From Mesostigma viride (taxonomy: Eukaryota; Streptophyta; Mesostigmatophyceae; Mesostigmatales; Mesostigmataceae), in the NCBI GenBank assembly GCA_009746045.1, contig RPFO01000104.1:3362534-3426533 (forward strand): a stretch of DNA of 64,000 nucleotides. The letters are read 5' to 3'. How positions within the stretch are numbered: the first letter of the stretch is position 1; each line of letters starts with the position of its first letter. Below are positions 11,292 to 23,157 of the stretch, piece after piece. Below the pieces are notes generated by a model. That model searched no databases. It had not been told where the DNA came from and saw only the letters and a program-made list of their open reading frames with translations. The position numbers and the translations under genes are program-made.

Positions 11292-12250
11292 TAAGATTAA
11301 TGCACTGCCGCCAGCTGCATGCCAGTCACGAGGAAGCAAGGAAAGTGGTTGTTTATTTATTCGATTAGTAAATGAAGTGGCTGTATATGAATACGTGCAT
11401 TTCACAGAACCATGTTAGGTGCATGCATGCAGTCCCTGCCAAGTGGACGGGACATGTGCGACCTGTTTGGCGCCGAAAACTGAGTCACGGCACCGTCCGA
11501 GGTACCGTCCGTACAGTGAAAAGCAGGTGCGTCGGAGGTGCGCGCACCGCGGCCTTGCCGAAGTGGCCATGCCGACTGCATTTAGTAGGCATAACTATCA
11601 TTACAGGGCGAGCGAAATTCTCGAATGACGATGTTGGCTTGTACGTGGTGGAAAGTAAGTTGGTAAGTAAGTAAGTACTTGCGTGTCATGCGCATATGGG
11701 CATGCCACGGAGTACTATGCTTATCTCATTAGAAAAATATAATTACACGAATGTTACAAATATCGGCCGTCTGCTGCATCATACCCCGACCATATAGTCA
11801 CTAGAGGGGGATATAATCCTCATCCGAGCTCTGTCCTCTACTGTAATGGCAGATGAGGCGGTAGTGTAGCGGCTATCCTCACTAGGGGAAATAACCTCCA
11901 CCTGCCGGTACTTCTACCCTGGCTAGCAATGGGCCGCGGGGGCTGTGGGGAGGAAACAGGAGCCTGATTCCCCTCAGGAAGGTGCTTAATATCGCAGATG
12001 GCAGCCCATTCCTCGACTTGTCTATCATGCGGGCGCGGAGTACAGATAGACGATAGTCCCAGAAACCCTGCATCCTCAAGCAGTTGTGTGATGTTTTACG
12101 TAGGTCCGGGTTGCATGCGCCGCGTCAGCCGGTACGTGTGGGGCGCGCGTAAGTTTGCCGGTGGGTTGCTACGGGACAAGGGGACCCTGCCATAGGAGGA
12201 GTCATGTCTACATGCTATATTGGCCATGCAGTCCTAAGCGGCCCCTGAGG
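11292..12250. other. INTS2 downstream region, no gene seen
   Basis: It contains the INTS2 3' flank and a short TAAGTAAGTAAG run (about 11662-11676). I see no conserved protein, tRNA or repeat family member. A polyadenylation signal could not be assigned. Confidence 0.4.
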
Positions 12251-12254
12251 GCCC

Positions 12255-13735
12255 ACATCGGCATTCACCTGGTGTGTGCGGGCAAAATGGCCGGCAAAGA
12301 GGAGGAGGCGGTGTGGGTACGTGACAAGAGGGAGCTCGCGGTATACTGAGCTTGCCGGGCCCGGGAGTGCGGCGCTCTTGGTAGCGGACGCCGAGGATAC
12401 ATGTGACGGAGCATTCTAGTGATGGTGCCGTCAAGCTGCTTGCTCAGCGCCTGGTCCAGAGTCACCACGCCTTGCAGCCATAGCTAAAGGAGGATGCTGA
12501 GGACCGGCTAGAACAGAAAACAAAGTTGCGCGGCTCACTCAGGTAGTCATGGCACTGATGTCCAGAACCTGTCGAGGCGGCGGACTGGCCGCCGCCCAAG
12601 CCTGGCCAATGCGAGTGTTGATAACCGGTCGGCGCCGTGGATGCGCGGAGGGGAGCCCAGCTGCAGGCCAATCGCGGGGGGACAGGGCTTCCGTCCAGCA
12701 ACAGGATCGAGGGTGGGTGCGCCCAGCAGGAAAGCCGATTAATCAATTCATTAATTGGCACGTGACGCAGTCACGTGGGTGCCAATACAAAATAGAGGGG
12801 AAAAAAAAACTGTACACAATGAGAAGGAGGGACGGGGCGCCTATAGCTTCTCTCACTGCCACCAGTCGGTCGATCGGGACAGGCCACAGAGCGCTCTATC
12901 CACAGCACGCGGGGCCGGGGCGCATCACTGTGGGTGAGATACAACCATCATGATACCAGAGGTAGGCTGAAGCATAGCTCAGGATGCTGTACGTGCAAGA
13001 AAGGTGACTGGTGGGAAAGCCGATGACCATGACTGACCACCGTTTTCTTGCTGATCATACGCCCCACCGCCCGCGCTTCCAGTGTCAAGCTATCTACAGA
13101 CAAGCTAGTATCTACCAGTGTAGCTAGCCAGAGTTGGGCGGACTCCTGGGTCTCCACGAGCGTCGTGTCACTGTCATTCAGCGTATGTAGGTCAGTCTGA
13201 TGATTCGCTCCGAGTTGGCACTGGGGTGGGTCAACCCCGCGCCGTGGCTGGCCAGCGTACAGCACAGCTGCCGTACTCCGTGATCTCGATCGCCGGCGGG
13301 CGCCCCTCCATGCCTGGGCAAAGCGGGATTCTGCATGATTCATAACTATAGCCCATGGCCACCATTTAATGATGAATAATTAATGCGCATGGCCGGCGGG
13401 GAGAGCACACAGCCCGGCCGGGCTGCCACACCCCTGTGTGCAGGGGAAACACCGGAGTGACGCCGACACGCCGTCAGCGGTACACGGACCTGGGCTTCAA
13501 TGGGACCCTTCATAGAACTGGCAGATGATCTCAACAATATACGATCAGGGACACGGAAAAGGTGGACCACCCTGGCATAGGGCGTCCCATATCAAGGAGC
13601 ATAGGGCGTCCCACATAACCCGGTACCGAATGCCTAATTAAATTCAAGGTGTAATCCACGCAGATCTGGCGAAAGGCCGAAAGCAATCGCAAGAGGCCGG
13701 GGGCCAGGCAGCCCGGCACTTCCTCGATCAGGCGG
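12255..13735 (-). pseudogene. decayed LINE reverse transcriptase
   Basis: Read on the - strand and jumping frames, the segment gives reverse-transcriptase landmarks in the correct order. These are: FVDY...LWDAL (about 13660-13580); IVEIICQFYEG (about 13525) followed by QVRV and GCVLSP-like text (to about 13400); a damaged YADD core as YA(E/D)DSDTTLVETQESAQ (about 13185-13130); KKTVVSHGH (about 13050); and, after an insertion, SILL-YGCKAW and TLDQALSKQLDGTITRMLRH (12480-12390). The last motif is the LDGTxTRMLR block of many marine LINEs. At least four frameshifts and several stops show it is dead. Clade is uncertain. A dispersed repeat (12737-12998) has inserted inside it. Confidence 0.7.
12737..12998 (+). 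repeat. dispersed repeat R1, copy 1
   Basis: It is anchored by ATTAATCAATTCATTAATT and runs GACGCAGTCACGTGGGTGCC, GAGAAGGAGGGACGGGGCGC, AGCTTCTCTCACTGCC, GGCCACAGAGCGCTCT, CACTGTGGGTGAGATACAAC. The same ordered blocks occur at 17452-17702 and, inverted, at 62465-62684. No ORF is present. It interrupts the LINE reverse transcriptase, so it inserted later. SINE, solo LTR or MITE are all possible. Confidence 0.75.
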
Positions 13736-16700
13736 CCGTAATGCAGTGACCATCATAACACAGTCTGTCGATTGCGACCAACATCATGGAACATTGCATG
13801 GGTTAAACCTCTTACTCTAGCATATCTGGGACTCACCTCGATCAATGTGGGAATCGAGGCTGGCACGCATGCGCCTTCCTAGCAGGAGGCGCATGAAGAC
13901 TTTCAGCACGCAGCTTTGGAGCTGGCATACGGCGCGGTAGTTGCCAGACTGCATGTATCCGCGGCGGACCCCTTGCCCTATAAGTGTAGAGGTGTGACCC
14001 AGACAGCGGTCTTCCGATACGTCTGCGGGGGGAGCTAGTAGTAGGCCATCTCAGTCGTAGTAGAATCCGCTTGCAAATGCCCGGGAGGAATTAGGCTGAC
14101 TCTTAGGCATCTTAGCCACCTCCGGTGAAATATTGCTACTGCACTCGATCCATGGCAGCATCGTTGCAGAGCCGGTGGAGCCGATGGCCAGCAGCAGCCA
14201 TGCAATGATTTCCGGGGGGGGTTGGGCCAATCTGAATTTTTGGGTCGCGCGAAATGATATAAAGTTCCTGAAGTATATATAGTGCCAGCATCACATCCTC
14301 CGGGCGGCTGCACATGGATGCCGGCGCTGCTGCCGCTGTGGCTGAGCGCGACAAGTTTGCCTCCTACGGCAATGTGGGGCCCCACCGGGTCATCCCCTTA
14401 ATTTAACTAAGTTGAGGAGTTCGGGGCCATGGGACAAGACAGCGGAGTTTTTCCACGAGCTAGTGCTGCCAGCGCCGTGAAGACCGCCTCGACCTGGAGG
14501 GTCAGACCGCCCCAGCCGTGGTCTGCCCGCACGTGGTCCTTGTATTGGCGGCAGCGCCTGTCACTCGCCCTCTGACACTCGCACTGCATGTGGCTGAATC
14601 ATGTGTTATTCCGCCGCACCGGCCCGGGCCGACTTTGTTGCGACCCATGCCGGGTCTATGATCCCTCCCAGGCCTGCATGGTGGGCCGGCAGCGATGTTG
14701 CTGCGTGTCGTAGTTTTGTGATGTAGTTAGTTGTACCTTGTGCAGCTGGCGTGATCCTTCGGGATGTCCGTGTCAGATTCCTATTAATTTCTTCAGGGTT
14801 CTTCTTTTTTGGTTTTTCCTTATGTTGCATGCCCATCTCATCTTCGTAATTTATCATTCTCAATGAATATATAGATAGTGCCAGTAAGTTCGCCATTTCG
14901 AAGGGACCGTGTTCTGAACGTGACAGATCGAGGACTGATTAACATCGATCGGTATCATCGAATTCTAAAATGAGCAGGTGCTTTTTGCCGAATGTTCGGG
15001 CTCAGGCCATTCTCGGTAAGCAATTATTCAGGCCTGCATGCACAGCGGCGTGTCTGACCTTTCCATGGAAGAATGGCCACTATTAAGCGCGCCTGGGTGA
15101 GGGATGTAGTCGAGCTGAGGGAAAGTTAAAAAGATATGTGGAGATAGTTTAACGTTTATATCTGTAAAATCAGATTGTGCTTTCTTTCAAATGAGCTCAC
15201 AGTTTGAAGTCAGTTTTGTGTTTGGGTGCCAGGGGGGGCAATGTCCACCAGCTCTACAGTAGCTCGGCGTTGCTTGGCGAACTGCCTGCAGTGGTCGCAT
15301 TGTTTTTGTGGTCAGAGACGCGCTTCAGTCTCTGACATCCTTAGGGCTTCTTGGGAAGGTTTAATTGGTTTAATATTAAGGGATTTTATGTAAAGCGTGT
15401 TCTGGCAGTTAAGGATGTTGTCGGCCTATTTTTTAATTGATGCTTCTTGTTGCACATGTGAGAGAGACGCACCCTTTCACTTTGCAGCGGCCTCGCAGCG
15501 GCAGCCTCAGAAACACGAATGAACCGGCCTAGACAGCCATTAACCCATAGTAGTCCGGGAATGGGTTTTTGGCATTTTTTGATCCCTGAAAATGAAAAAA
15601 ATCATAACTCATAGACCACAACTCCAAATACCCCCAACCAAGGTGCTAGGAATATCTACACTTCAAGGGCTTTCAGAATATGCAATAATATCATGAGTTT
15701 ATAAAGTGGTTTGCAAGATATTTAATGTCAAAGTTGGCCAAAAGACGATCATTTTCAGGCAAGGGAAATCCCCTTAGTAGTTTACCCCTGCAGGGAGGGT
15801 TCTAAAAAATTATTCTGCAAGGGGTTGGACAATGTCAATAGATAGTGCCACCATGCTTTCCTTGGGTCAGACCGCACGGATAGCCCAACTGACCTATATA
15901 ATCCGCTCACTTACGTGTGTGGGTTACGCGTGCGTATGCAGCTATCCATGAATTGCCACACACTTATGCATTGTATACAGCCACATAGGACTGTCAAAAG
16001 TGCTGGAAAACAAAGAAATTGCTAAACCAGCACCAACGGAATGGCATCCTCCAAAGAAACACCACAAACTGAGCAGAGTTGGGGCTAATAGCACTCATAC
16101 AGCAGGCATGGAAACCTGCTGCAAGAGGCAAGTGCTGATACACTCGTGAAACAAGGATGCATAAACGACAGATTCCCGTGCAAACGACATGCAAACACGT
16201 TGCCGTACCTGGCTCGATCACGACCTTTCCGTGTTCTGCTGGCCGGGACCCTCATATCTCACACGGGCTAATGCTTTCCAGGCATAGGCCGCCATAGCCT
16301 GATAATGCATGCATCCACCATGATTACCAGGTTGATGTTCTGTGCAAAGATGACCTATAAACGCATCCGAATTCACAGGGACGCTGCTGCGGATGTCCAG
16401 TACCAAAACTGGGTGCTCGGGCTGGCGAAGCCTGCCCGGCCATAAGAAGAAAATCGAAATATGACGTGCAATTACTCATCTGGTACTGGCGACCAAGAAA
16501 TCAGTAATTACCTACCTGTATTTTCCCAATGCTATACATCTGGCCACCCCGGGCTGACCTACGAAAATCACGCATCATCATTCTGAGCAACATTCTATTA
16601 ACCGTGGAACTCCAGGGTAACCAGACTCTTTATTAAAACAATGAGTGGAGCACATACAAAAGGCAGGCCACATCCCGGCCGCCGATGCTCATGGGAACAC

Positions 16701-17451
16701 TTATTGCTTGGCAAAGGCTAGCCTTACCCCCAAACACGCAGGGAGGGTGGGCGGGAAAAGAAAAGAGGCCGACCTTAGCTAGGTGGGTTTGTTTTTGTCC
16801 CTTTTTGCGTGTCATGCGGCCTTGGCCCGGACGGCATTTTTTCGCCACGCAAATGTTGCGTCTGAACAAATGACGCAATGTGGCGTTCTAATTGCCGGCA
16901 GCTTACGTAAGGCTGCCGGGGCTATTAGGTCACATATTGCGTGAGAGAAAGAATCTAGATCTAGTTAATCACTACGCCATGAGCCAAGAAACCAAGAAAA
17001 ACTGGCCAAAGTTTTGGCCACGACTGATCCGGATCAGGCCGCACCGGCCTCAAAAGGTAAGTCACGTGAACCCAATAACCTAGCTATAGCGGCTACCCTT
17101 CCATCTCACTATAAAGAAACTATGTTCAGAGAACCACGATTCTGAACCGTTACAAGCCACGAGACGCAAATTTCCCTGACAACGGCACGGTTGCAGCCAT
17201 ATCTAGTTACGCGCGTGCGCGAGTGAAAATTTCCCGCCAACTTTAGTCACGTGATACTTTCTCAATACACGTTGTAATTACCAGGCTATGGCGAATATTA
17301 CCCCCAAACCTTTGCATCACCTCCGTCCCTAAGTGTTCCCAGACCCACCGGACAACTTCCCTCCGTCACGGGTGGCGCGGCACTCCTGGAATTGAGCGCC
17401 GCGCCACCGTGGGTCAAACAGTTCGATATATCGAACTGTTTCCGGACTATG
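13736..17451. other. long region without recognised genes
   Basis: Both strands show only short unconserved frames. The first part (13736-14600) may include more of the decayed LINE. The stretch 15540-15900 is AT-rich, non-coding and unrelated in composition to its surroundings. Near 17096-17150 a segment (GAAACTATGTTCAGAGAAC) is shared with 32779-32810, marking another dispersed repeat that accompanies the ORF1-like fragments. Confidence 0.35.
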
Positions 17452-17702
17452 GGTTAATTAATAGACTGCGTCACGTGGGTGCCAATACAGAGTAAAGGAA
17501 CCTTCAACCCTATATACACAGCGAGAAGGAGGGAGGGCGCCCTAGCTTCTCTCACTGCCGCACTAGCTGGTGGACAGGCCACAGAGCGCTCTCTCCACGG
17601 CATGGTGCATCATGCATGCCAGGGCGCAACACTGTGGGTGCAATACAACCAGTGCAATACCATAGGTAGGCTGACGCATAGCTTATGCTACAAATGTGAG
17701 GT
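17452..17702 (+). repeat. dispersed repeat R1, copy 2
   Basis: Same block order as the copy at 12737: TTAATTAATAGACTGCGTCA, CACGTGGGTGCCAATAC, GAGAAGGAGGGAGGGCGCCC, AGCTTCTCTCACTGCC, GGCCACAGAGCGCTCTCTCC, ACACTGTGGGTGCAATACAA, then AGGTAGGCTGACGCATAGC, which copy 1 also has. This copy looks the most complete. It is flanked by TTAATTAAT. Confidence 0.8.
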
Positions 17703-17899
17703 GGGCTCAAGACGTCGGCTAATTAAGGCGCAAGCTGATGGCCACAAGGTGCCAGAGCTAATTGAAGGTACTAAAACGCTGTGCGCTGAATATCGTTTCA
17801 AGTGCTGTAATGCCTATTAATTAAGCTATCCCATCATCGATTGCCCCCATCTAGTAGACAACTAGCTGGAGTGCTCTATCCCGGAGAAGCCCGGGGGGG

Positions 17900-18517
17900 C
17901 TTCCACAGTTTCTTGTTGACATAGAGGTCCCCGCCCCGCCAGTACACTTGTGGCTTCTCGGGGTTGGTCTTGTGGCGGATGTAGTCGGGCCATGCACTGA
18001 TCGCGGCGTTGCTGCTGCTGGGCTGGCATCAGGTCGTCGTCAAGCGACCAGGAGGTGTCAACCAGCTAATTCTAGCGGCGAGAGAGGAATTACCGAACTC
18101 GGGCTGTGATGTCGCTGAAGGTGAGGACCACTGGAGGGGGCCCAGCCTTATTATGGCCCGTGGATGGGGCAGGCGGTAGGCGCCCTGCAGTGCCGCACCT
18201 GGCAGCTCCATGCACGCCAAGAGCTGTTTCTTCAGCTCGTCGAGAAGAGAGTCTGGGGTCTCCTCCGGCGGCATGTCGAAGCGCCTGAGGATGACCCGGC
18301 AGCGGCGACGGTCGCGGTCAGCGGCCTCGCGGCGCGCGTGTCTTCCAGCTCCTGCATGGAGCTTGGTGGTGATGGCCAGCGGTCGTGGTAGAGGATGCCT
18401 GGCTCGATTGAGCAGGTCCGCCCAGGAGGCGCGAGTCGAGGGGTCATCGCTAGCCCTACCAGCAGGTTGGGCGGAGTTAGTCTCCATGCTTTGCTGTAGA
18501 CTAAGTCTCAAAGGCAT
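17900..18517 (-). pseudogene. L1 ORF1p-like fragment, copy 1
   Basis: The - strand frame from ATG 18517 encodes ASWADLLNRAR and then a charged stretch ending RRRCRVILRRFDMPPEETPD and LLDELKKQLL. This parallels the RSLNVIVKNLKMEEGE start of the RRM-like domain in the copy at 33301. After a frameshift the block WSLDDDLMPAQQQQRRDQ and then PQVYWRGGDLYVNK follow (about 18060-17915), matching LDDDLTLAQQQRRREL and QPVYWKGAAIYV of that copy. It is a damaged nucleic-acid-binding ORF1 of a LINE. Confidence 0.6.
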
Positions 18518-19882
18518 TGTGAATACAATGTATGAATAAGCCTTGTAAACCTACGTTGGTATGTGAATATAAATACCACGTGGGCTATGCAGATAGGAAT
18601 GCACTAGTCGAGTCGCATACGTTTCCCTAGATAGGTACTTTGGGTACTGGGGTACGTGACAGATGTCAGTACCCAGTATACGTAGTGTCCTGTCATTGGA
18701 CGGTACTAGAGTATCCTAGATAGGGACCGTACTGCAGCGTGCATTGATCTGTGATCACACGATGCAGTGACTAGACTGCTACCTGTCATCGTGCGGCCTC
18801 GGGCCAACGGTCTGCACCCAACGGTCACTGGCGGCGCAGCCAGTGAGAGGAACGTTGATAAAGGGTAAACCTATTTTCTAATGAACCAAGCAATTCATTG
18901 CTCACAGCATACAGTGTTCTCAAGCAATATATCACGTCGTTCATTTCTCATTCCTAACTGGCGGCGATGGTGGCCATACGTTCGCTCGGCGATCTCGGGG
19001 ACCTGCGTGGCCAGGGCGTCTACCTTGGTAGCAACTGCCTCATGTTTCACGGTGCCTTGGCCGACTCGGCCTTCCACCTGGTTAAGGCGGGTGGTCACAG
19101 TGGCTGTGGCCTAGACTGCCAGCCATATTAATTAATTCTAATGTACAATTAAGGCTACACATGCACATGCAGTGACCTCCATTCATTCCCATCATCATGA
19201 TCGACTCCGACAAACACAGATAATAATATAACAACAGGCCCGAGTTACCATCTAGTGGTCCAGATTCTCCAGATTTCTGGACTGCGCAAGTTGTCTCGTT
19301 GATATACTGTATCCAGTATCTTCAATACCTTCAGTTGATACGTTGAAACTTGTGCAGTGGACTGTCAGCTATGTCATGCATGCGTGCAGTGTGGAAGGTC
19401 GGTACATAGTGTGGAAGCTGGCGCAACGGGGCTTGGGCAGAAGCGCGCAACTGGGCTTCAATGGCCAGACTGAGAATACCCGTCCGGTTTAGTAGTCCTA
19501 TTATGGCTTGGACTGGATGTCATCAATTATGGGGATGATGATCATGATAATTTGGTTGAGTGTGATACACGCCCCGGCCGGCCGCGGCAATGATGGCCAT
19601 TCAGTTTATTTATGCAGAAACTATCTGAATAATGTGCACTCGATCGTTGAGAGCCTGGTCCCGACATGATCGCCCAGCGTTTGGGGGCCATTCAGTTCGA
19701 TTTGTGCGTTCTCCATCATGATTTATATCTTGGGCCACATTGAGACCCTTGCTTAGTAATGAATAAATTCCTTGGAACACAAGCGGCATCGACTGTATAG
19801 CCACAATCGGTGATGAATTTAAGTTGATCGAATATCATTGACATGATCACATCATCTCTTAAGTTTACTGCACGATGAAATA
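18518..19882. other. region without recognised genes
   Basis: Only short frames are open and none is recognisable. Composition is mixed, with ATTAATTAATT tracts (for example about 19127). It is bounded on the right by plastid-derived DNA. Confidence 0.35.
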
Positions 19883-19993
19883 CCGGCTGAAGCTTATGCT
19901 ATGTTTGATCCACTTGTAGATGTACTTCCAGTTATTCCTCTTTTATTTTTATTATTAGCTTTCGTTTGGCAAGCATCTGTAAGTTTTAGATAA
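19883..19993 (+). pseudogene. psbK: plastid-derived psbK fragment (NUPT)
   Basis: Thirty-six codons ending in TAA read [20 protein letters not shown], then [16 protein letters not shown]. This is the whole mature part of PsbK, the small photosystem II subunit with one membrane segment, minus its start. Codons are strongly AT-ending (CTT, TTA, GTA, GCT), unlike the GC-rich nuclear exons nearby. AT-rich sequence continues to about 20110. The missing N-terminus and lack of a nuclear transit peptide indicate an inserted piece of chloroplast DNA and not a working gene. Confidence 0.85.
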
Positions 19994-20004
19994 TAAATTC
20001 ATTT

Positions 20005-20076
20005 CTAAAATAAATTTCTGTATAGTAACATTGCTCCAAGAGTGGCTGTTAGAAATATAACTAAAAACTCTGATAA
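20005..20076 (-). pseudogene. possible small plastid membrane protein fragment
   Basis: On the opposite strand to psbK, 23 residues ending in TAG read LSEFLVIFLTATLGAMLLYR then NLF. It is hydrophobic with AT-rich plastid-type codons, in keeping with a tiny photosystem peptide (PsaM is one possibility). It has no start codon, and the identity is not secure. It supports the view that the plastid insert extends beyond psbK. Confidence 0.35.
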
Positions 20077-20110
20077 AGTTTTTTTTTTAATTTTTCTCTT
20101 GCAACAGCTA

Positions 20111-22080
20111 TACAGTTGAGTGCATATAGTGCGCTAGCCGGCTATGTGGTCCCAACCCAAAGTCCGAAGTAAAAAAAAAAAAGAATGATGCCCTAGCATG
20201 CAGCTGTGCCTCGTCAGTAATTGAAGCATTAGTAATTGTCTTGCAAAAGATTTTGACTGCCATGCAGGGTTAATAGAATTCTAGCCCCACCGACACCTCA
20301 GCTGACCCTCCGCTGCATGGCTCTGGCTGTTGAGTCGGTGCTGTCCGACTGGTACGATGGAGATGCCTCCATCGCATTGGCGACCTCACCAGTGGCCCAA
20401 ATGTACGAGATCTCCATCTCGAGCTCCTAGTTGGCCCTCCCGCTGCAGTTGTCACCATGCACGCGAGCCGCCCTAGGAGACTCTCGGCATCATCTGGTTT
20501 CCCAAAGCAACATCATGCCCTTGATTCGCAACAAGGCCCGTCTCCTCCATCAGTGGCCGGCTGCGGGCTGTGCCGTAACAGGATTGCCCGGCCGGTGCAT
20601 GATAGTAGGCAGTGGGCCACCAATCCCACTGCATGCACGGTCCACGTCAAGCAATATTTCAACTTCCGCCGCCACTGGGCTTCGGTGGCCGGGCTACTGC
20701 CTACCTTAATTCATCAATCGCTCCATCGCCTCCTCCATTTTGCCACCGGCCCCTCCAACACGCTGGATATCCATGGCCATCAATCAAGGACTCCACCTTC
20801 CGGCTATACCACTGGTCATACCGCGGCCACGAGCCCTTCAGCTACACCAACCGAAGTGTGCAGCGGCCCCAAGTTAAGTGCACGGTGCCCAGGACTACTA
20901 GGAAGTACCACCCAAATTACATTGGGGGCTCCAATGGACTTGGCGTCACATCTTGCTACCGTTGTCACTGCATGTCGGCGGTTGTCGGTTGCTGTTGGTT
21001 GTTGCATGCTTAGTGTGGTAGATGGTCTTAGCGAGCAGCTGGTCCAATGTTGCTATGCAAGCAGTTACTCTTGCCATTATGGGTGTCCATGTGCCTCCAA
21101 CCATCCCGCCCCAAAGCCAGCACCCTCCACGGCCCGCTAACTCCCACTCGCCCCACTCCCCTTCCTGTTCCATACCCGCCCTACTCACAAATATACGTTA
21201 CAGACATCCACTTGCCGATATCCATCCCCACCTGCCTACGGACCACTCTCGCCCCGGCGGCCCCATGCACTCCTGAACAAGGTCCCCCACAACACCATCA
21301 CACCGCCATACTCCAGGCTCCCCACACCATCCGCCGACCCACCCAACCATCCGCCTTGAATCCCCCCTAACTTACCTATGTGACTACCACCCTTCCATAT
21401 TCCCGGTCAACCACCTGGGCACCGCACCACGTACCATACTGTAGCACTAAAACACCTACTACTAGCTGCACTCACCTCACGAGCACGTCCCACTAGCTAC
21501 CACCACTCTTCACCCACATGAGTACGATCCCACCCACCCACCCACCACGTCACGAGTATGCACCCCACCCGGCGCCGACAATGGCACCCGTTGTATCACA
21601 ACTACCCGACCAACCCCGTCACACTGTCCCCCACGCCACGATGGGGGGGGGGGGCTGCCACCTCCCTTCCCCCATGCACACACACCACCACCACCACGCA
21701 CGCACAATAAAGCACTAGCCCGCCACGCCTGCACAGCCGGTCCACCATCCGCACACACGACTGCCGGAAACCATGACCACCACACCTTGTACCCCACTGT
21801 CAGCTGTACCGGCCGCAGGTCCACTGTGGTTCTAGTGACGCACCGGCTGCATGTGACCTAGCTGAACACGACAACAAGCCACCAACCAAACCCACGGAAG
21901 TATCCCTGCAGTCGATCTCTGGTAACATGCTCTCACCCCTATGCCACTCCATCAAGGCTTCTTGGCGTACGATCGATTGCTAGGACACACTAAATTGTGA
22001 GCTCACGCGGGTGTATCCGATGATGCAACCGTCCACGTCACAGTGCCCCGATAGTACCGCCGATACTAAATACATTCGGC
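20111..22080. other. region without recognised genes, C-rich
   Basis: Long open frames occur on the + strand from about 20270 to 21370, but their products are Pro/Ser/His-rich, overlap in several frames and match nothing I know. The C-rich composition (CCACC, CCCACC) of 21100-21800 keeps frames open by chance. A damaged retroelement is possible but unproven. Confidence 0.35.
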
Positions 22081-22128
22081 CCTCGGCCATGCACTATAGA
22101 TTCTCTGCTGCTCATGTGCGGCGTGGGG

Positions 22129-22732
<604 letters not shown>

Positions 22733-22809
22733 TTCATGATGCGTAAAAAAACACCTTCAGTCCAGTTCACTGAGTTCAGTTCAGTTAACAGTTCAGAGCT
22801 CAGTTCTGC

Positions 22810-23017
22810 TTATTCCGGCGCGGCGGTTATCCGACAACAGAGTTATGATTATATACCTCGTACAGTTCTGGTGATCCATAATAATTGCCGGATAGTACCC
22901 GTAGTAAGTTAATACCCGGCCCCTTAACCCCACGTACACAAGTTGTTGTCAGGACCACTGAGTCTATGGATCCACCATTAATTAAATAACCCTATCTGAC
23001 CACCGGCGCGGGAATAA
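22810..23017. mobile_element. small TIR element, ends TTATTCC(C)GCGC
   Basis: The left end at 22810 reads TTATTCCGGCGCGGCGG and the right end at 22986-23017 is an imperfect inverted copy (ATAACCCTATCTGACCACCG, then GCGCGGGAATAA). The interior is about 140 bp and non-coding. The sequence at 26643-26675 (TTATTCCCGCGCTGGTTGTC) matches the right end closely, so the termini recur in the window. Confidence 0.5.
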
Positions 23018-23157
23018 ACTCAACTCAACTCAACAGGTTGTTGTTGATGGCAGTGTGGTGTCGCTTGCCGACGCCGTACATGGGCACGTGTACACATATA
23101 GTGATGATGCTGCAAAATTGTTCAAAGTATTGAAGTCCCAGCGTGAGCCGCGGCAGT

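Noticed and set aside
20457-21140. 227-codon + strand ORF in the C-rich region
   Set aside because: Two other frames overlap it at similar length, composition alone explains openness, and the product has no recognisable domain.
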